A DNA stretch of 64,000 bases, from positions 558,001 to 622,000 of the forward strand of contig JAENYZ010000001.1 in NCBI GenBank assembly GCA_016841525.1, written 5' to 3'. This document shows, one piece after another, positions 44,304-53,082 of the stretch. The stretch's first letter is position 1. Each line of letters starts with the position of its first letter. Position numbers and translations under genes: made by a program. Source of the stretch: Anaerolineaceae bacterium. Its GTDB lineage: Bacteria > Chloroflexota > Anaerolineae > Anaerolineales > Anaerolineaceae. A model generated the notes under the pieces. It was not told where the DNA came from, did not search any database, and worked only from the letters and a program-made list of their open reading frames with translations.

Positions 44304-45164
44304 TTATTTTCCTTGTCCAAGAACCAGAGCGAAGGCGATCACACCCGAGCCTGTGTGAACCGATAAGCCTGGCGTGAACTCTGTAAGGATTGGCACCAGG
44401 TTTATATCTAGCGCCGCTTTAAGATCTTCATACAATCCAAGGACGCCTTCTTCATTATTAACATGGATCAATCCGACACGTTCAATCTCGTAGCCCTGTG
44501 CGTTTTCACTGGCTAATTGGATCAGCCGTGCTTTTGCTTTCTTCCAGGTGCGCACCTTTTCTAAAAGGTCCAATTTCCCATCTCGCAAAGTCAACACTGG
44601 CTTAATTTCCAGCGTGTTGCCAAAACCTGCTGCAAATTTTCCCATTCGACCGCCCATCGCCAGGTATTTCAGCGTCGGCAATGCACCATAAACAACCATT
44701 CGATTTCGAATGCTGTCGATCCCGGAAAAAATTTCATCCAGTTCTTTCCCCTCGGCAATATCTTCGACCGCCGATAAGACTTGAAAGCCCTCAGCCAGGC
44801 TTAGCTGCTGAGAGTCAACCACACTAATATCAGCTTCTGGAAATTTTTCTTTTGCCAGACATGCTGCATTATAAGTAGCGCTGACTGCACTTGAGCAGCA
44901 AATGCAAATAATATGTTCTGCTCCCTGGTCAAAAGCCTTCTGGTAAGCCCCTTCAAAGGCAGAGGGTGATGGTGCAGCCGTTGTCGGTATCACCTGACGC
45001 TCATCAATCAACCTGAACAACTTGGCATCATCAATGCTGACGCCTGTAACAAAGGTCTCCTCAGCAAATTGGATGTTGATTGGGACTTGAATGATCCCAA
45101 ATTTTTCAATGAGATCTTTGGGTAAACTGGCATTGGTATCCGTAATAACTGTAATATTTTTCAT
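44304..45164 (-). CDS. DegV-family fatty-acid-binding protein (second copy)
   Basis: A 286-aa DegV paralogue. N-terminal VITDTNASLPKDLIEKFG (5-22), lipid-site VIPTTAAPSPSAFEGAYQ (about 56-73), CCSSAVSATYNAACLAKE, VVDSQQLSLAEGFQVL, and C-terminal PGLSVHTGSGVIAFALVLG. It is clearly diverged from its neighbour (SGTYEIA versus SATYNAA; different lid residues), suggesting different acyl-chain preferences, as for FakB1 and FakB2. The 98-base gap between the two has no clear terminator, so co-transcription is possible. Confidence 0.92.
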   Translation of the reverse strand: MKNITVITDTNASLPKDLIEKFGIIQVPINIQFAEETFVTGVSIDDAKLFRLIDERQVIPTTAAPSPSAFEGAYQKAFDQGAEHIICICCSSAVSATYNAACLAKEKFPEADISVVDSQQLSLAEGFQVLSAVEDIAEGKELDEIFSGIDSIRNRMVVYGALPTLKYLAMGGRMGKFAAGFGNTLEIKPVLTLRDGKLDLLEKVRTWKKAKARLIQLASENAQGYEIERVGLIHVNNEEGVLGLYEDLKAALDINLVPILTEFTPGLSVHTGSGVIAFALVLGQGK

Positions 45165-45257
45165 TTCGCATCTTTCGATAAAAATAAGGAATGAACAATT
45201 GCAAGCAAAAAATTAATTTAAGACTATTCGTGAAATTTATTATAAAAATTGATTTTA

Positions 45258-45280
45258 CCCAGGGCAGCTAACTGCCTTGA
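45258..45280 (-). terminator. Possible terminator of the C11 peptidase gene
   Basis: A short hairpin (AGGGCAG/CTGCCT with a 4-base loop) lies about 55 bases after the stop on the minus strand. It lacks a clean T-run. Confidence 0.35.
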
Positions 45281-45330
45281 GTAAAACAGCAATGCTATAA
45301 TTTTTTCAATAATCTAATACAAAACAGGAT

Positions 45331-47769
45331 TTATTGTACCTGCACTTGCAGAAAAGCTTGAGTCATATTGCCGTCAAGATCGCTGACTAAAAAGCCAACC
45401 AGGTAATCACCATCTGGCGCATACACCTGCTCCCACTCAAAGGGAGAACTGCCAAAGACCAGGGTATCACCATCTTCATAAACTACCTCGGTCACTTTAC
45501 CCGAAGAATCCGGATCCATCCATTTATACCAGATCGTAAAACTGTCGCCTGCGGTCGGTGTAATTTCTGTCGGCGCACCGGCAGTTTCACTGCCATTATA
45601 ACCAAACACCTGGAATAATTTTCCGTCTTTGAATAACATCTCAGCTTTTCGTGATTCACCCGTTTGTCTGAAGGTGTACGTCCCTTCCACGGCATAGAGG
45701 GCATCCTCAGTGCTGGCGCCATAGGTAACCGGGTTGAAAAGGGCTATCGCAGATTGTGTGCCGTCGGTGATGGTGAACAAAACCGGGTCCCAATCAAAGT
45801 TCATTCGAAATGAGTCAGCATCCGGCCATACGGGGTAATAAACACCATTCTGTGATTGTGTGTCCGGGCTTTCCAGGTAATCCGTATCTACAACGAGGAT
45901 GCTGTTTGAATCCGGGTCATAAAGTCCGGTGAATAAAAACACATACCCGATGTTCTCACCTGAAATATCCGCACTGAGTTCAATAAATTCGCCTGGTGAC
46001 ACGCTTCGCGATGATGCTTCGATTCCCGAGATTTTAATTTCACTGCCGCCAGGGGCACGAGTAATTGTTGAAGTCGAGGGGCTGACCGTCTCAAAGGCGT
46101 CCGAGTCAAAACTTCGGTTGGCGTAATGGAATCCCATAAAATCATCCCATAAAGACACCCGTGTGAAGCGTTCAGCAATTTGTGTATATGACTCGATACC
46201 CGTCGCGGGGTTCTTATACAAAGTTGAATTGGGGAAGTAAATCGCGATCCCAGTAGACCCGGGTTTGCTCCTGCCGTGACGCTCTGCAATGACAACGTCA
46301 TCAAGGGCATCCAGCACATCTTCCGCAGCATCTTGAATAACTGTATCATTGCTGTATTTGACAACCAGCTGGACAAAATGACCCAGGTCAATATAGGATG
46401 CCGGTACATTACGGCCAAAGATACTGGTGTAGGACTGGGCGTAGCTGCGTGCCATGGCAACTTCCCGCTGATCAATCGACTGCATCGCATAGGAGAAAGC
46501 ATTAAAACGCTCATTTAAAGCAGGTAATGCCGTCAGATCAACGGCGGTCAATGTGATGTTTTGTTCCAATTGACCTGCCAATTGTGCTGCACTCACACGA
46601 GAAAAGCCAAAGAAACCACCCGTGCTCCCATTCTGCTGCAGAAACGCATCCCGTGCCTGGTCATCAACAATGCGTTCGTCCTGGTCGATATAGGTATCTA
46701 CAATATTGGTCGCCAACTGTGCTGTCTCTATCGAGGGATCATAAACAAGCAGCGATAAAAAGGCAGCGTATGCCCACCCCAAGCCGGGTTCGGTTTCTTC
46801 TGATGCAACAGCATAACGCGCATAGGGCTGCAGGGCTGAATAAATCTCAAGCTGGCTCATTAAACAAGCATCCATGCCGATCAACTCGAACTTATCAATC
46901 CCGGTATTCGCCTGGATCTGTGCTAAAGCATCATCCAGCTCAGAGAGAAAGATCGAATCATGACCCAGCTGCCTGATAATCGGGGCAGAACCGCTGTCCA
47001 TACCGCCTGGTGCCGGGTCACTCCAGCCCCCAGGCCATCCCATGCCGTGGTCGGACATGATCAGGACATGCTTATCCGCCGGATATTCCCGAACTGCCCA
47101 GGTAACAAAATCAACCAGGGAGTCCCCATCCGCCATGTTAACTTCGCCAACTTCATCCACCAGTTCTGAACCAACAGCGTTCAGGTCATCATCATACAAA
47201 ACAAGATAACGTCGCGTTGAATACCAATTGCCATCGCCTGAAAAACCGCCGCGAAAACGGTCAATCTGACTGACAATTTTCACATTTTCGGTGGAACCAA
47301 TGCGTTCCATCTCATTCAGGTCAATAAAAATATCCTGTTCCAATGCCTGGTCGTCTGCATCCTGGTAAACCATCACCAGCCAGGTGTCTGCATCGCCAGT
47401 GGGAGGAGCGTCCGATGTCGGCCAGGGTGTGCGTGACGGCTCAGAGACCACGGGGGCTTCATAATCATCCGGGATGGTACCAGGTGATTCTGATGAAAGG
47501 TCACCCAAACCGCCCCCAAAAACAACGTAAAGGATCACAAACAGACCAACCAGCAGGATGCCGCCGCATCCCATCTTGCCCCCACTACTTTGCATTAAAG
47601 ATCCGCCAGGGATACCCCCGGCACTGCCGCCAGGAACCCCACCGCCAGTCAATCCGCCTGATGGCTTACTCGAACGAGAAGACTCTCTGCGACCTGGTCT
47701 TTCAACCTGGCGTGTGGGCTTTTCCCCTTTTCGCCTGCGCTGGACATCGATTTCTGGTTTATCGGACAT
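45331..47769 (-). CDS. Membrane-anchored clostripain-type (C11) cysteine peptidase
   Basis: An 812-aa protein. ATG 47769 (MSDKPEIDVQRRR) is taken because GGGAGGG sits just before it; the frame extends 4 codons further. A basic cytosolic N-terminus (about 1-60, Gly/Ser-rich near the end) precedes one membrane segment (about 66-88, CGGILLVGLFVILYVVFGGG), placing the rest outside. The caspase-like C11 domain (about 120-540) shows the catalytic His in LIMSDHGMGWPGGWSD (about 235-250) and Cys in ELIGMDACLMSQLEIY (about 294-309). The last about 230 residues form two beta domains. It differs from classic secreted clostripain in being an N-terminal-anchored form. Likely an extracellular Arg/Lys-directed protease. 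Confidence 0.9.
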   Translation of the reverse strand: MSDKPEIDVQRRRKGEKPTRQVERPGRRESSRSSKPSGGLTGGGVPGGSAGGIPGGSLMQSSGGKMGCGGILLVGLFVILYVVFGGGLGDLSSESPGTIPDDYEAPVVSEPSRTPWPTSDAPPTGDADTWLVMVYQDADDQALEQDIFIDLNEMERIGSTENVKIVSQIDRFRGGFSGDGNWYSTRRYLVLYDDDLNAVGSELVDEVGEVNMADGDSLVDFVTWAVREYPADKHVLIMSDHGMGWPGGWSDPAPGGMDSGSAPIIRQLGHDSIFLSELDDALAQIQANTGIDKFELIGMDACLMSQLEIYSALQPYARYAVASEETEPGLGWAYAAFLSLLVYDPSIETAQLATNIVDTYIDQDERIVDDQARDAFLQQNGSTGGFFGFSRVSAAQLAGQLEQNITLTAVDLTALPALNERFNAFSYAMQSIDQREVAMARSYAQSYTSIFGRNVPASYIDLGHFVQLVVKYSNDTVIQDAAEDVLDALDDVVIAERHGRSKPGSTGIAIYFPNSTLYKNPATGIESYTQIAERFTRVSLWDDFMGFHYANRSFDSDAFETVSPSTSTITRAPGGSEIKISGIEASSRSVSPGEFIELSADISGENIGYVFLFTGLYDPDSNSILVVDTDYLESPDTQSQNGVYYPVWPDADSFRMNFDWDPVLFTITDGTQSAIALFNPVTYGASTEDALYAVEGTYTFRQTGESRKAEMLFKDGKLFQVFGYNGSETAGAPTEITPTAGDSFTIWYKWMDPDSSGKVTEVVYEDGDTLVFGSSPFEWEQVYAPDGDYLVGFLVSDLDGNMTQAFLQVQVQ

Positions 47770-47948
47770 TATCCCTCCCATTTAAAGAAATCAAAGTGCT
47801 GTTACATTATAAATCAATAATGATTTTAGCAAAATTCTTGCAAAGCAGAAGCGTATATGTTGAACAAATATTCAGCTGCAGCAATCATTTAATCCTGATT
47901 TTTATCCCAATTGGTCCTTAAACTTGTGGCTTATGATATATTTAGACC

Positions 47949-47977
47949 TTGACAATTTGTATAGTTAACTATATACT
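47949..47977 (+). promoter_or_regulatory. Near-consensus sigma-70 promoter of the HTH operon
   Basis: A perfect TTGACA (47949-47954), a 17-base spacer and TATACT (47972-47977). Transcription begins near 47984, and the start codon is GTG 48016. Confidence 0.8.
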
Positions 47978-47995
47978 ATGTATAGTTTACTATAC
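47959..47995 (+). promoter_or_regulatory. Paired operator sites GTATAGTTnACTATAC overlapping the promoter
   Basis: Two near-identical palindromes, GTATAGTTAACTATA (from 47959) and GTATAGTTTACTATAC (47980-47995), have centres exactly 21 bases (two helical turns) apart. They cover the -10 box and the start point. The downstream HTH protein is the obvious ligand, giving negative autoregulation. Confidence 0.72.
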
Positions 47996-48015
47996 ACTAT
48001 TTATAACGAGGTTTT

Positions 48016-48243
48016 GTGAAATTAGAAAATAATCTACGAGAATACCGCTTTCACCATAATGAGATCTCTCAACAGGATCTTGCGGATGCTGTGGGTGTGA
48101 CACGTCTCACCATTCATTCCATTGAAACCGGGAAGTTCAATCCCTCCACACTGCTGGCTTTGAAGATCGCTAAATATTTTAATGCCAAACTCGAGGATCT
48201 ATTTTTCTTAGTTGAGGATAACAAAAATAATGAAAAAAAATAA
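48016..48243 (+). CDS. XRE/Cro-type helix-turn-helix regulator
   Basis: A 75-aa protein that is nearly all HTH: LREYRFHHNEISQQDLADA (about 7-25), recognition part VGVTRLTIHSIETGKFNPS (about 26-44) and LALKIAKYFNAKLEDLFFL. This is the short YozG/YgzD-type repressor form often paired with a membrane protein. Starts at GTG 48016 with CGAGG just upstream. The 3' end overlaps the next gene by 14 bases. Predicted to bind the two palindromes at its promoter as a dimer; target and inducer unknown. Confidence 0.9.
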   Translation: MKLENNLREYRFHHNEISQQDLADAVGVTRLTIHSIETGKFNPSTLLALKIAKYFNAKLEDLFFLVEDNKNNEKK

Positions 48244-49114
48244 GCAACATCTCCAGGCGATGAACGTCTTTTTAGGATTCTTATCGATTGCCATTTTTGT
48301 CTTCATATTTTATACATTGTATCGATTAAGACCGAATATGCTGATTTTTGAGCGCTTGACCAGCATGGAAGATGCGCTTCTAACTGGTGTAGGGCTTGGA
48401 CTGCTTGTGATTTTTGGATTCTATTTATTTTCCTTATGGCAAATCGCGAAACACATTAAACAAGCACAAGAAATTAAACCTATTCCCCTTATCTCAATCA
48501 TTCTTGGCGTCCTTTCCCTGTTATTCATTTTTAGCGATATTGCCTTGCTTTCAGATATTCATAAACAATATCGTTTAGGTTTATCCCAACCCGAGTGGGT
48601 GATGGTATTCCCAATCATGGGCGTTCAATTTTTTACCGTAATCTTGTTCCTGTTTTTCCACCTCACCAGCAGGTTTGTTTATAATAATTCTGATCAACCA
48701 GCCAGGGATATCAATATCTTTCTTATTCTGCAATATGTGGGTGTGATTTCCGGTCTGATGGGTCTGGGTTTGGCAGGCATGGGATTTATTTACGCAAGCG
48801 GTTGGAATCCGACCACCCACAGCCTCCTTGGGGGAATCACGATTTTGTCACCCTATGGATTAGCGCTCTTTTACTGGTTGATCACTAAATTTCAAGAAAA
48901 GGATCGGCAATGGTTTGATGAAAAGCAAAGCCAGGATATTGGCAAATCAGCATTACTAACCCTTGCTGTAAATACGATGCTGCTGATACTCCTGTTTGTC
49001 GTCAATTTTAAACATCTGAATGGTATCATCAGCATGCTGTGGCTGCCCATTTATCTATTTTCTGCCCTCTTATTATTTTCTCTTGGCAATATCTTTTTCA
49101 GCAAAAAAACGTGA
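48230..49114 (+). CDS. Polytopic membrane protein paired with the HTH regulator
   Basis: A 294-aa protein with eight hydrophobic segments (from about 8-30 to about 265-288). ATG 48230 (MKKNKQHLQAMNVFLGF) is preferred to the earlier ATA/ATG-type frame start at 48212 because it gives the basic entry before the first segment. Overlaps the HTH gene by 14 bases, so the two are translated together. Small HTH plus membrane-protein pairs (for example with DUF2975) are common in Firmicutes and Chloroflexi; this one is about twice the size of DUF2975 and I cannot name its family. It might sense a membrane state or confer resistance. Confidence 0.75.
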   Translation: MKKNKQHLQAMNVFLGFLSIAIFVFIFYTLYRLRPNMLIFERLTSMEDALLTGVGLGLLVIFGFYLFSLWQIAKHIKQAQEIKPIPLISIILGVLSLLFIFSDIALLSDIHKQYRLGLSQPEWVMVFPIMGVQFFTVILFLFFHLTSRFVYNNSDQPARDINIFLILQYVGVISGLMGLGLAGMGFIYASGWNPTTHSLLGGITILSPYGLALFYWLITKFQEKDRQWFDEKQSQDIGKSALLTLAVNTMLLILLFVVNFKHLNGIISMLWLPIYLFSALLLFSLGNIFFSKKT

Positions 49115-49138
49115 AAGTTTTATCCCTGGTTTAGAGGG

Positions 49139-50539
49139 TCATTTTTTCCTACCGCGCATTGAACGCTGCGTTTGGTAAGCATTATAAACAGAGTTCTTAG
49201 CCATTGGTGAACCGCTTCTGACAGAGTGCAGGTCTGCATCCATTTCTTCAATCAATTCTTTTTGTAAGGGTTCATCCAGCATACTCACATATTCTCGCAG
49301 TCGATTTCGTTCCTGCTCCGCATCGCGAATCTGGGCTTCATCAGCCTGGTTATATGCCCGGGAAAAGTTCAAAACCTGTTTAGCATGCATCTGCCTGGCG
49401 ATTCTTTCTGCCACTGGTTTTACGAGGCCTAATTCTTTCTGATATTGCTTCCCTTGAATAAATCGAACTGTGACACGGTTCATCTGTGCCTTCAATTTTT
49501 CCCCAGATGGCGTCGTATAGGTAATCTCGCCGTCAACTCCCAGGCGCTCACCCTCTGTACCTGCAAACATGGTTAACCGCAGCGGCACTTCAACTTCAAG
49601 GTCAATGGGGATATCCCCAATCGACACAATTGCTTCGCTATCGATTATTTCACACCTATAAGCTGCAGAAAGCGGGATTAATGCAGCACCCTCAGGCAAA
49701 TGGATGTGGAGCTTCACATCCCTGGCAGCAATATCAGCAGCTTCTCCCAATTCTGCAGACATCGTTTGAGCAATTTCCACGGCGTCCTTGACATGATAGA
49801 AGCGGCCTTTACCCTGGGTTGCGATCTCGGTCATCAAGGCTTCGTTGTAATCCATACCAACGCCCAATGTCGAAACAACTAACCCACGATCTGCGCCTTC
49901 TTTTGCCAGATTGCCCACTATCTCAAGGTTGGTTTCACCAACGTTTGCCTGTCCGTCACTTAGAAGGAGCGTCAGGTGATTATCCGAATGCATCGTATCG
50001 GCTTGTTGTAAACCCAGATCCAGTCCGTCATATAATGCGGTCATACCGCCCGGACGCAATTCATCGATCACGCTTTCAAATACACGCCTGGTTTTCTCGT
50101 TATAGGATGTTGGCGGTAAAACAAGCCTGGCTGAATCGGAAAATACTGACATTGCGAGATTATCCCCCACACGCAATATTCGAGCTGCCATGCGCAGGGC
50201 TTGTTTTGTGTTCTCAATTTTCATGCCGTGCATTGACCCTGACACATCCAGAACCACATGTAAACTTAAAGCCTGGCGACCGCTTTCGGTATCTGCAAGA
50301 AATTTTTCAGGTACGTTCTCAGGCGTTTTGATTGTGATGAGTAAGTGGCGGTCAACCATCTGGCCGGCAGGCGCATTGACCTGGTCAAGCTCCATTTGTG
50401 TCTGCAAATAATTTCCATTCGTTTCAGGCTCGGGACCTGCTTCGAAAACAAGCTCACCGCCGCATCGCTGGCACTGCTTTACACCTTCTGGCTCATCCTG
50501 TAACAATCCGCAAAACAAACACCGCATTAACCCTTTCAT
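49139..50539 (-). CDS. VWA-domain protein with N-terminal zinc ribbon
   Basis: A 466-aa cytosolic protein. The N-terminus has a zinc ribbon, CLFCG (about 7-11) and CQRCGG (about 23-28). The von Willebrand A domain (about 65-260) has the MIDAS motif VVLDVSGSMHGMKIE (DxSxS intact), with a Thr in PGGMTALYDGLDLG and Asp in LLLSDGQANVGET. Residues 270-380 form a beta domain (VEVPLRLTMF), followed by a helical tail rich in charged residues. AGGAGG lies before ATG 50539. No signal peptide, so it is intracellular. Partner proteins such as MoxR AAA+ ATPases are not adjacent. Function unknown. Confidence 0.85.
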   Translation of the reverse strand: MKGLMRCLFCGLLQDEPEGVKQCQRCGGELVFEAGPEPETNGNYLQTQMELDQVNAPAGQMVDRHLLITIKTPENVPEKFLADTESGRQALSLHVVLDVSGSMHGMKIENTKQALRMAARILRVGDNLAMSVFSDSARLVLPPTSYNEKTRRVFESVIDELRPGGMTALYDGLDLGLQQADTMHSDNHLTLLLSDGQANVGETNLEIVGNLAKEGADRGLVVSTLGVGMDYNEALMTEIATQGKGRFYHVKDAVEIAQTMSAELGEAADIAARDVKLHIHLPEGAALIPLSAAYRCEIIDSEAIVSIGDIPIDLEVEVPLRLTMFAGTEGERLGVDGEITYTTPSGEKLKAQMNRVTVRFIQGKQYQKELGLVKPVAERIARQMHAKQVLNFSRAYNQADEAQIRDAEQERNRLREYVSMLDEPLQKELIEEMDADLHSVRSGSPMAKNSVYNAYQTQRSMRGRKK

Positions 50540-50720
50540 CTGTCCTCCTGACCGACATTCATTTCATTGACAATTACTTTTATTGTATCTTATTAGCTTT
50601 TTATTGTTTTTGATTATATAACTTCGACGGAACCATCACGGCATTCTGTTAAAAAACCTCATGCAAAATTTCTCCTTATCCAAAACTATATATAACCTGG
50701 TTCCTAATACCTCCTCATGC
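50540..50720. other. Intergenic stretch between the VWA and L25 genes
   Basis: AT-rich and without a credible gene. It divides the divergent genes at 50539 and 50847 and contains the upstream part of the L25 promoter region. Confidence 0.4.
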
Positions 50721-50749
50721 TTGATTTTTCATCTCTTAGCGGCTAAAAT
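50721..50749 (+). promoter_or_regulatory. Promoter for the L25 gene
   Basis: TTGATT (50721-50726), a 17-base gap and TAAAAT (50744-50749). The leader would be about 90 bases, with a small hairpin GCTGG/CCAGC at its start (50758-50772). Confidence 0.6.
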
Positions 50750-50846
50750 TCAATGTCGCTGGAAAAACCAGCACTATCAACCAAATTAATCATAGAGCGA
50801 AGGTAACCCAATCATAAAGGGTGAGAGGCGCTCGAAGGACGGAAGA

Positions 50847-51536
50847 ATGACTGACAAAATCGTATTAGAAGCACAAAAAAGAACTCTCAAAGGGAAAAAG
50901 GTCAAAGCCTTACGGCGAGAGGGCTTTCTTCCCGGAATCATTTATGGGCGATTAGCAAAAAATCAAATTGACCCCATCGCAATCCAGCTTGACCTGCACG
51001 AAGCATCCAAGACCATCAACAAGCTGACAGGCTCTAGTCTTGTTAGGTTAATAGTCGACGACAAGGAATACCCCGTTGTGCTCCGTGAAGCACAAAAAGA
51101 CGTGATTTACGGCACATTGAAACATGTCGATTTCATGGCTGTTTCTCTCACAGAGAAACTCCAAACCGCAGTTCCGATCGAGCTCATCGGGCAGGCGCCT
51201 GCAGAGATCAGCATGGCTGCAGTCGTGGTGACCGGTATCTCCGAATTGGAAATCGAATGTCTGCCCCAGGACATGCCTGAACGTATTGAAGTTGATGCCA
51301 CTGTGCTGGTTGATATCGACAGTGCCATTTACGTCAAAGACCTTGACCTGCCGGACACCTACGAAGTCCTCACGGATCCTGAAGAACTCATTGCTGGTGT
51401 GACCTATGTGACCATCGAAGAGGAAGAGGAAGAAGAGGAAGAAGACGAATTGGCTGAACTCCTCGACGAAGATATGGAACCTGAAGTCATCGAGAAGGGT
51501 AAGAAAGACGAAGATATCGAAGAGGAAGAAGACTAA
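50847..51536 (+). CDS. rplY: 50S ribosomal protein L25 (CTC/TL5 form)
   Basis: A 229-aa protein. The N-terminal L25 domain (about 1-95; LEAQKRTLKGKKVKALRREG, LPGIIYG, KTINKLTGSSLVRLIVDDK, VLREAQKDVIYGTLKHVDFM) is followed by the CTC/TL5-type beta domain (about 97-190; AVPIELIGQAP ... LPDTYEVLTDPEELIAGV). The end is strongly acidic (a run of Glu from about 191, EEEEEEEEDELAELL), longer than in most homologues. L25 binds 5S rRNA. Ribosome site AAGGACGGAAG precedes ATG 50847. Confidence 0.95.
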   Translation: MTDKIVLEAQKRTLKGKKVKALRREGFLPGIIYGRLAKNQIDPIAIQLDLHEASKTINKLTGSSLVRLIVDDKEYPVVLREAQKDVIYGTLKHVDFMAVSLTEKLQTAVPIELIGQAPAEISMAAVVVTGISELEIECLPQDMPERIEVDATVLVDIDSAIYVKDLDLPDTYEVLTDPEELIAGVTYVTIEEEEEEEEEDELAELLDEDMEPEVIEKGKKDEDIEEEED

Positions 51537-51558
51537 TTTCCTCATCATAGCGAATCAA

Positions 51559-51594
51559 AAAGAGAGATGCAACAGTGCGCATCTCTCTTTTTTG
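51559..51594 (+). terminator. Terminator of the L25 gene
   Basis: A 12-bp stem AAAGAGAGATGC/GCATCTCTCTTT with T-run TTTTTTG following. It also fits the converging Nudix gene. Confidence 0.85.
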
Positions 51595-51606
51595 TTAAAA
51601 AGGATC

Positions 51607-52212
51607 CTAACCGTTCAAATCAAGTGCAGAAAGCAAAGCCAGAGTCATCTCTGCGCTGGCACCCCATAATTGATAGCCATCATACTGGTCAAAATAGATC
51701 ACCGGAATTTCTCTGCCTGCATAGTTTCTGTATTTAATTGTGTGATGTACCGGGTCAGCCAGCCAAACGAGCGGAACAATAAATGCGCTTTCAACCTCGT
51801 TCGAATTGAAATTTAATGTATAAGGCCAGGGAATCTCCCCAACAAACAAGCGCACCATGTAGCCAGTAATAACGGGCATATCCCCCAAACAACCCAAAAT
51901 TCTGACATCAAGGGGATCAACCCCTACCTCTTCATGCATTTCTCTTAAGGCTGTCCATTGAAGATTTTCATCATCCTCTTCTCTTGCGCCACCTGGAAAG
52001 GCAACCTGGCCGCGGTGCTCAACCAGCTCTTGTGAACGCTGGGTTAGAAGGACATGCCAATGTCCATCCTTTTCTAAGAGCGGAATGATAACTGCCGCTT
52101 GCCTGTAATTCTTTAAGTTTTCTGCTTTTAAAATCTCAGCGTACCTGCTGTTTTGTTGAATTTGATAAGCGGATAAAGCATCCGAAATTTCTTTACTTGT
52201 AAATTTGACCAT
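51607..52212 (-). CDS. Nudix hydrolase, CoA pyrophosphatase (NudL-like)
   Basis: A 201-aa Nudix protein. The UPF0035 motif, LLTQRSQELVEHRGQVAFPGG (about 55-75, in two parts here), typical of CoA pyrophosphatases, is followed by the Nudix box GGAREEDDEN ... ALREMHEEVGV (about 74-98), where the Glu residues binding metal are intact. It would hydrolyse CoA or acyl-CoA to 4'-phosphopantetheine and 3',5'-ADP. Last gene of the minus-strand mnmA-led run, 42 bases after trmI. Confidence 0.88.
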   Translation of the reverse strand: MVKFTSKEISDALSAYQIQQNSRYAEILKAENLKNYRQAAVIIPLLEKDGHWHVLLTQRSQELVEHRGQVAFPGGAREEDDENLQWTALREMHEEVGVDPLDVRILGCLGDMPVITGYMVRLFVGEIPWPYTLNFNSNEVESAFIVPLVWLADPVHHTIKYRNYAGREIPVIYFDQYDGYQLWGASAEMTLALLSALDLNG

Positions 52213-52254
52213 AGGTCTGATAATTCTCTGCCTTAATTACTGACTAATATAATC

Positions 52255-53052
52255 TTATTCCTCTTCAGGTCTTTCCATCACAGAACGGGCAAAAACTAGA
52301 TAGCCAGTGTGCGCCACCATGCGATCTGTAGGACGTAAACGTTCCCAATCTGGCTTGTAAAAGCGCAGCATCAATTCACATACTTCAACAAATGCAAAAT
52401 TATTTATGAGTAATTCAGGCAAAACTTTATTAACCTGGTTGGTCGTGGGAAGGATCATCCCTAAAAAACCTCCCAACTTCAGGGAAGCTTTTGCCTGTGA
52501 AATGTAATCATGAGGATTGGGTAAATCATAAAAAACCGCATCAACACCTCGTTCTTCAAATCCATTTGCCGCATCACCAAGTTTTAATTCAACCCGATCC
52601 AGCAGTCCAACACGCCGTAAATTATTCCGTGCCAGATTCTGCATTTGTTCCCGCTGTTCGTAGGAGATAACTTTGCCTGAATCGCCCACCAGGTAAGCAA
52701 AAGCCGTGGCGAGGGCACCGGACCCTGTCCCAGCTTCCAGCACTTGAATACCCGGACCAATGCCCATCACCATCGCAATGTAACCAATATCTTTAGGATA
52801 GATGATTTGTGTGTTCCGTTTGATCTCAGTGATCAAATCCGCCAAACCGGGACGCATTAAGAAGAAGGGACTGCCCGTATGACTGTAAAGCCGGCTGCCC
52901 CAGGGTTTACCAATAATATCATCGTGCATGATCTCGCCACGATGCGTCTGAAAGATAGCACCGGCTTTCAGAGTAATAAACTGGCTTTTGTGGCGGCGAC
53001 CTAAAAGCTGCACCAGGTCGCCGTCACGAGCAACCGCCTCATAGTTTTTCAT
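52255..53052 (-). CDS. trmI: tRNA (adenine-N1)-methyltransferase, TrmI type
   Basis: A 265-aa SAM-dependent enzyme making m1A58 in tRNA. N-terminal beta domain (VQLLGRRHKSQFITLKAGAIF) and HDDIIGKPWGSRLYSHTG are diagnostic; YPKDIGYIAMVMGIGPGIQV leads to the SAM motif VLEAGTGSGALATAFAYLVG (about 91-110), then DAVFYDLPNPHDYI (catalytic Asp loop, about 173-186) and GMILPTTNQV. All residues in place; length is normal. Embedded in the minus-strand operon with an S9 peptidase and a Nudix hydrolase. Confidence 0.93.
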   Translation of the reverse strand: MKNYEAVARDGDLVQLLGRRHKSQFITLKAGAIFQTHRGEIMHDDIIGKPWGSRLYSHTGSPFFLMRPGLADLITEIKRNTQIIYPKDIGYIAMVMGIGPGIQVLEAGTGSGALATAFAYLVGDSGKVISYEQREQMQNLARNNLRRVGLLDRVELKLGDAANGFEERGVDAVFYDLPNPHDYISQAKASLKLGGFLGMILPTTNQVNKVLPELLINNFAFVEVCELMLRFYKPDWERLRPTDRMVAHTGYLVFARSVMERPEEE

Positions 53053-53082
53053 GGTTTTTGTCCAAAATGATTAATCAGAATC

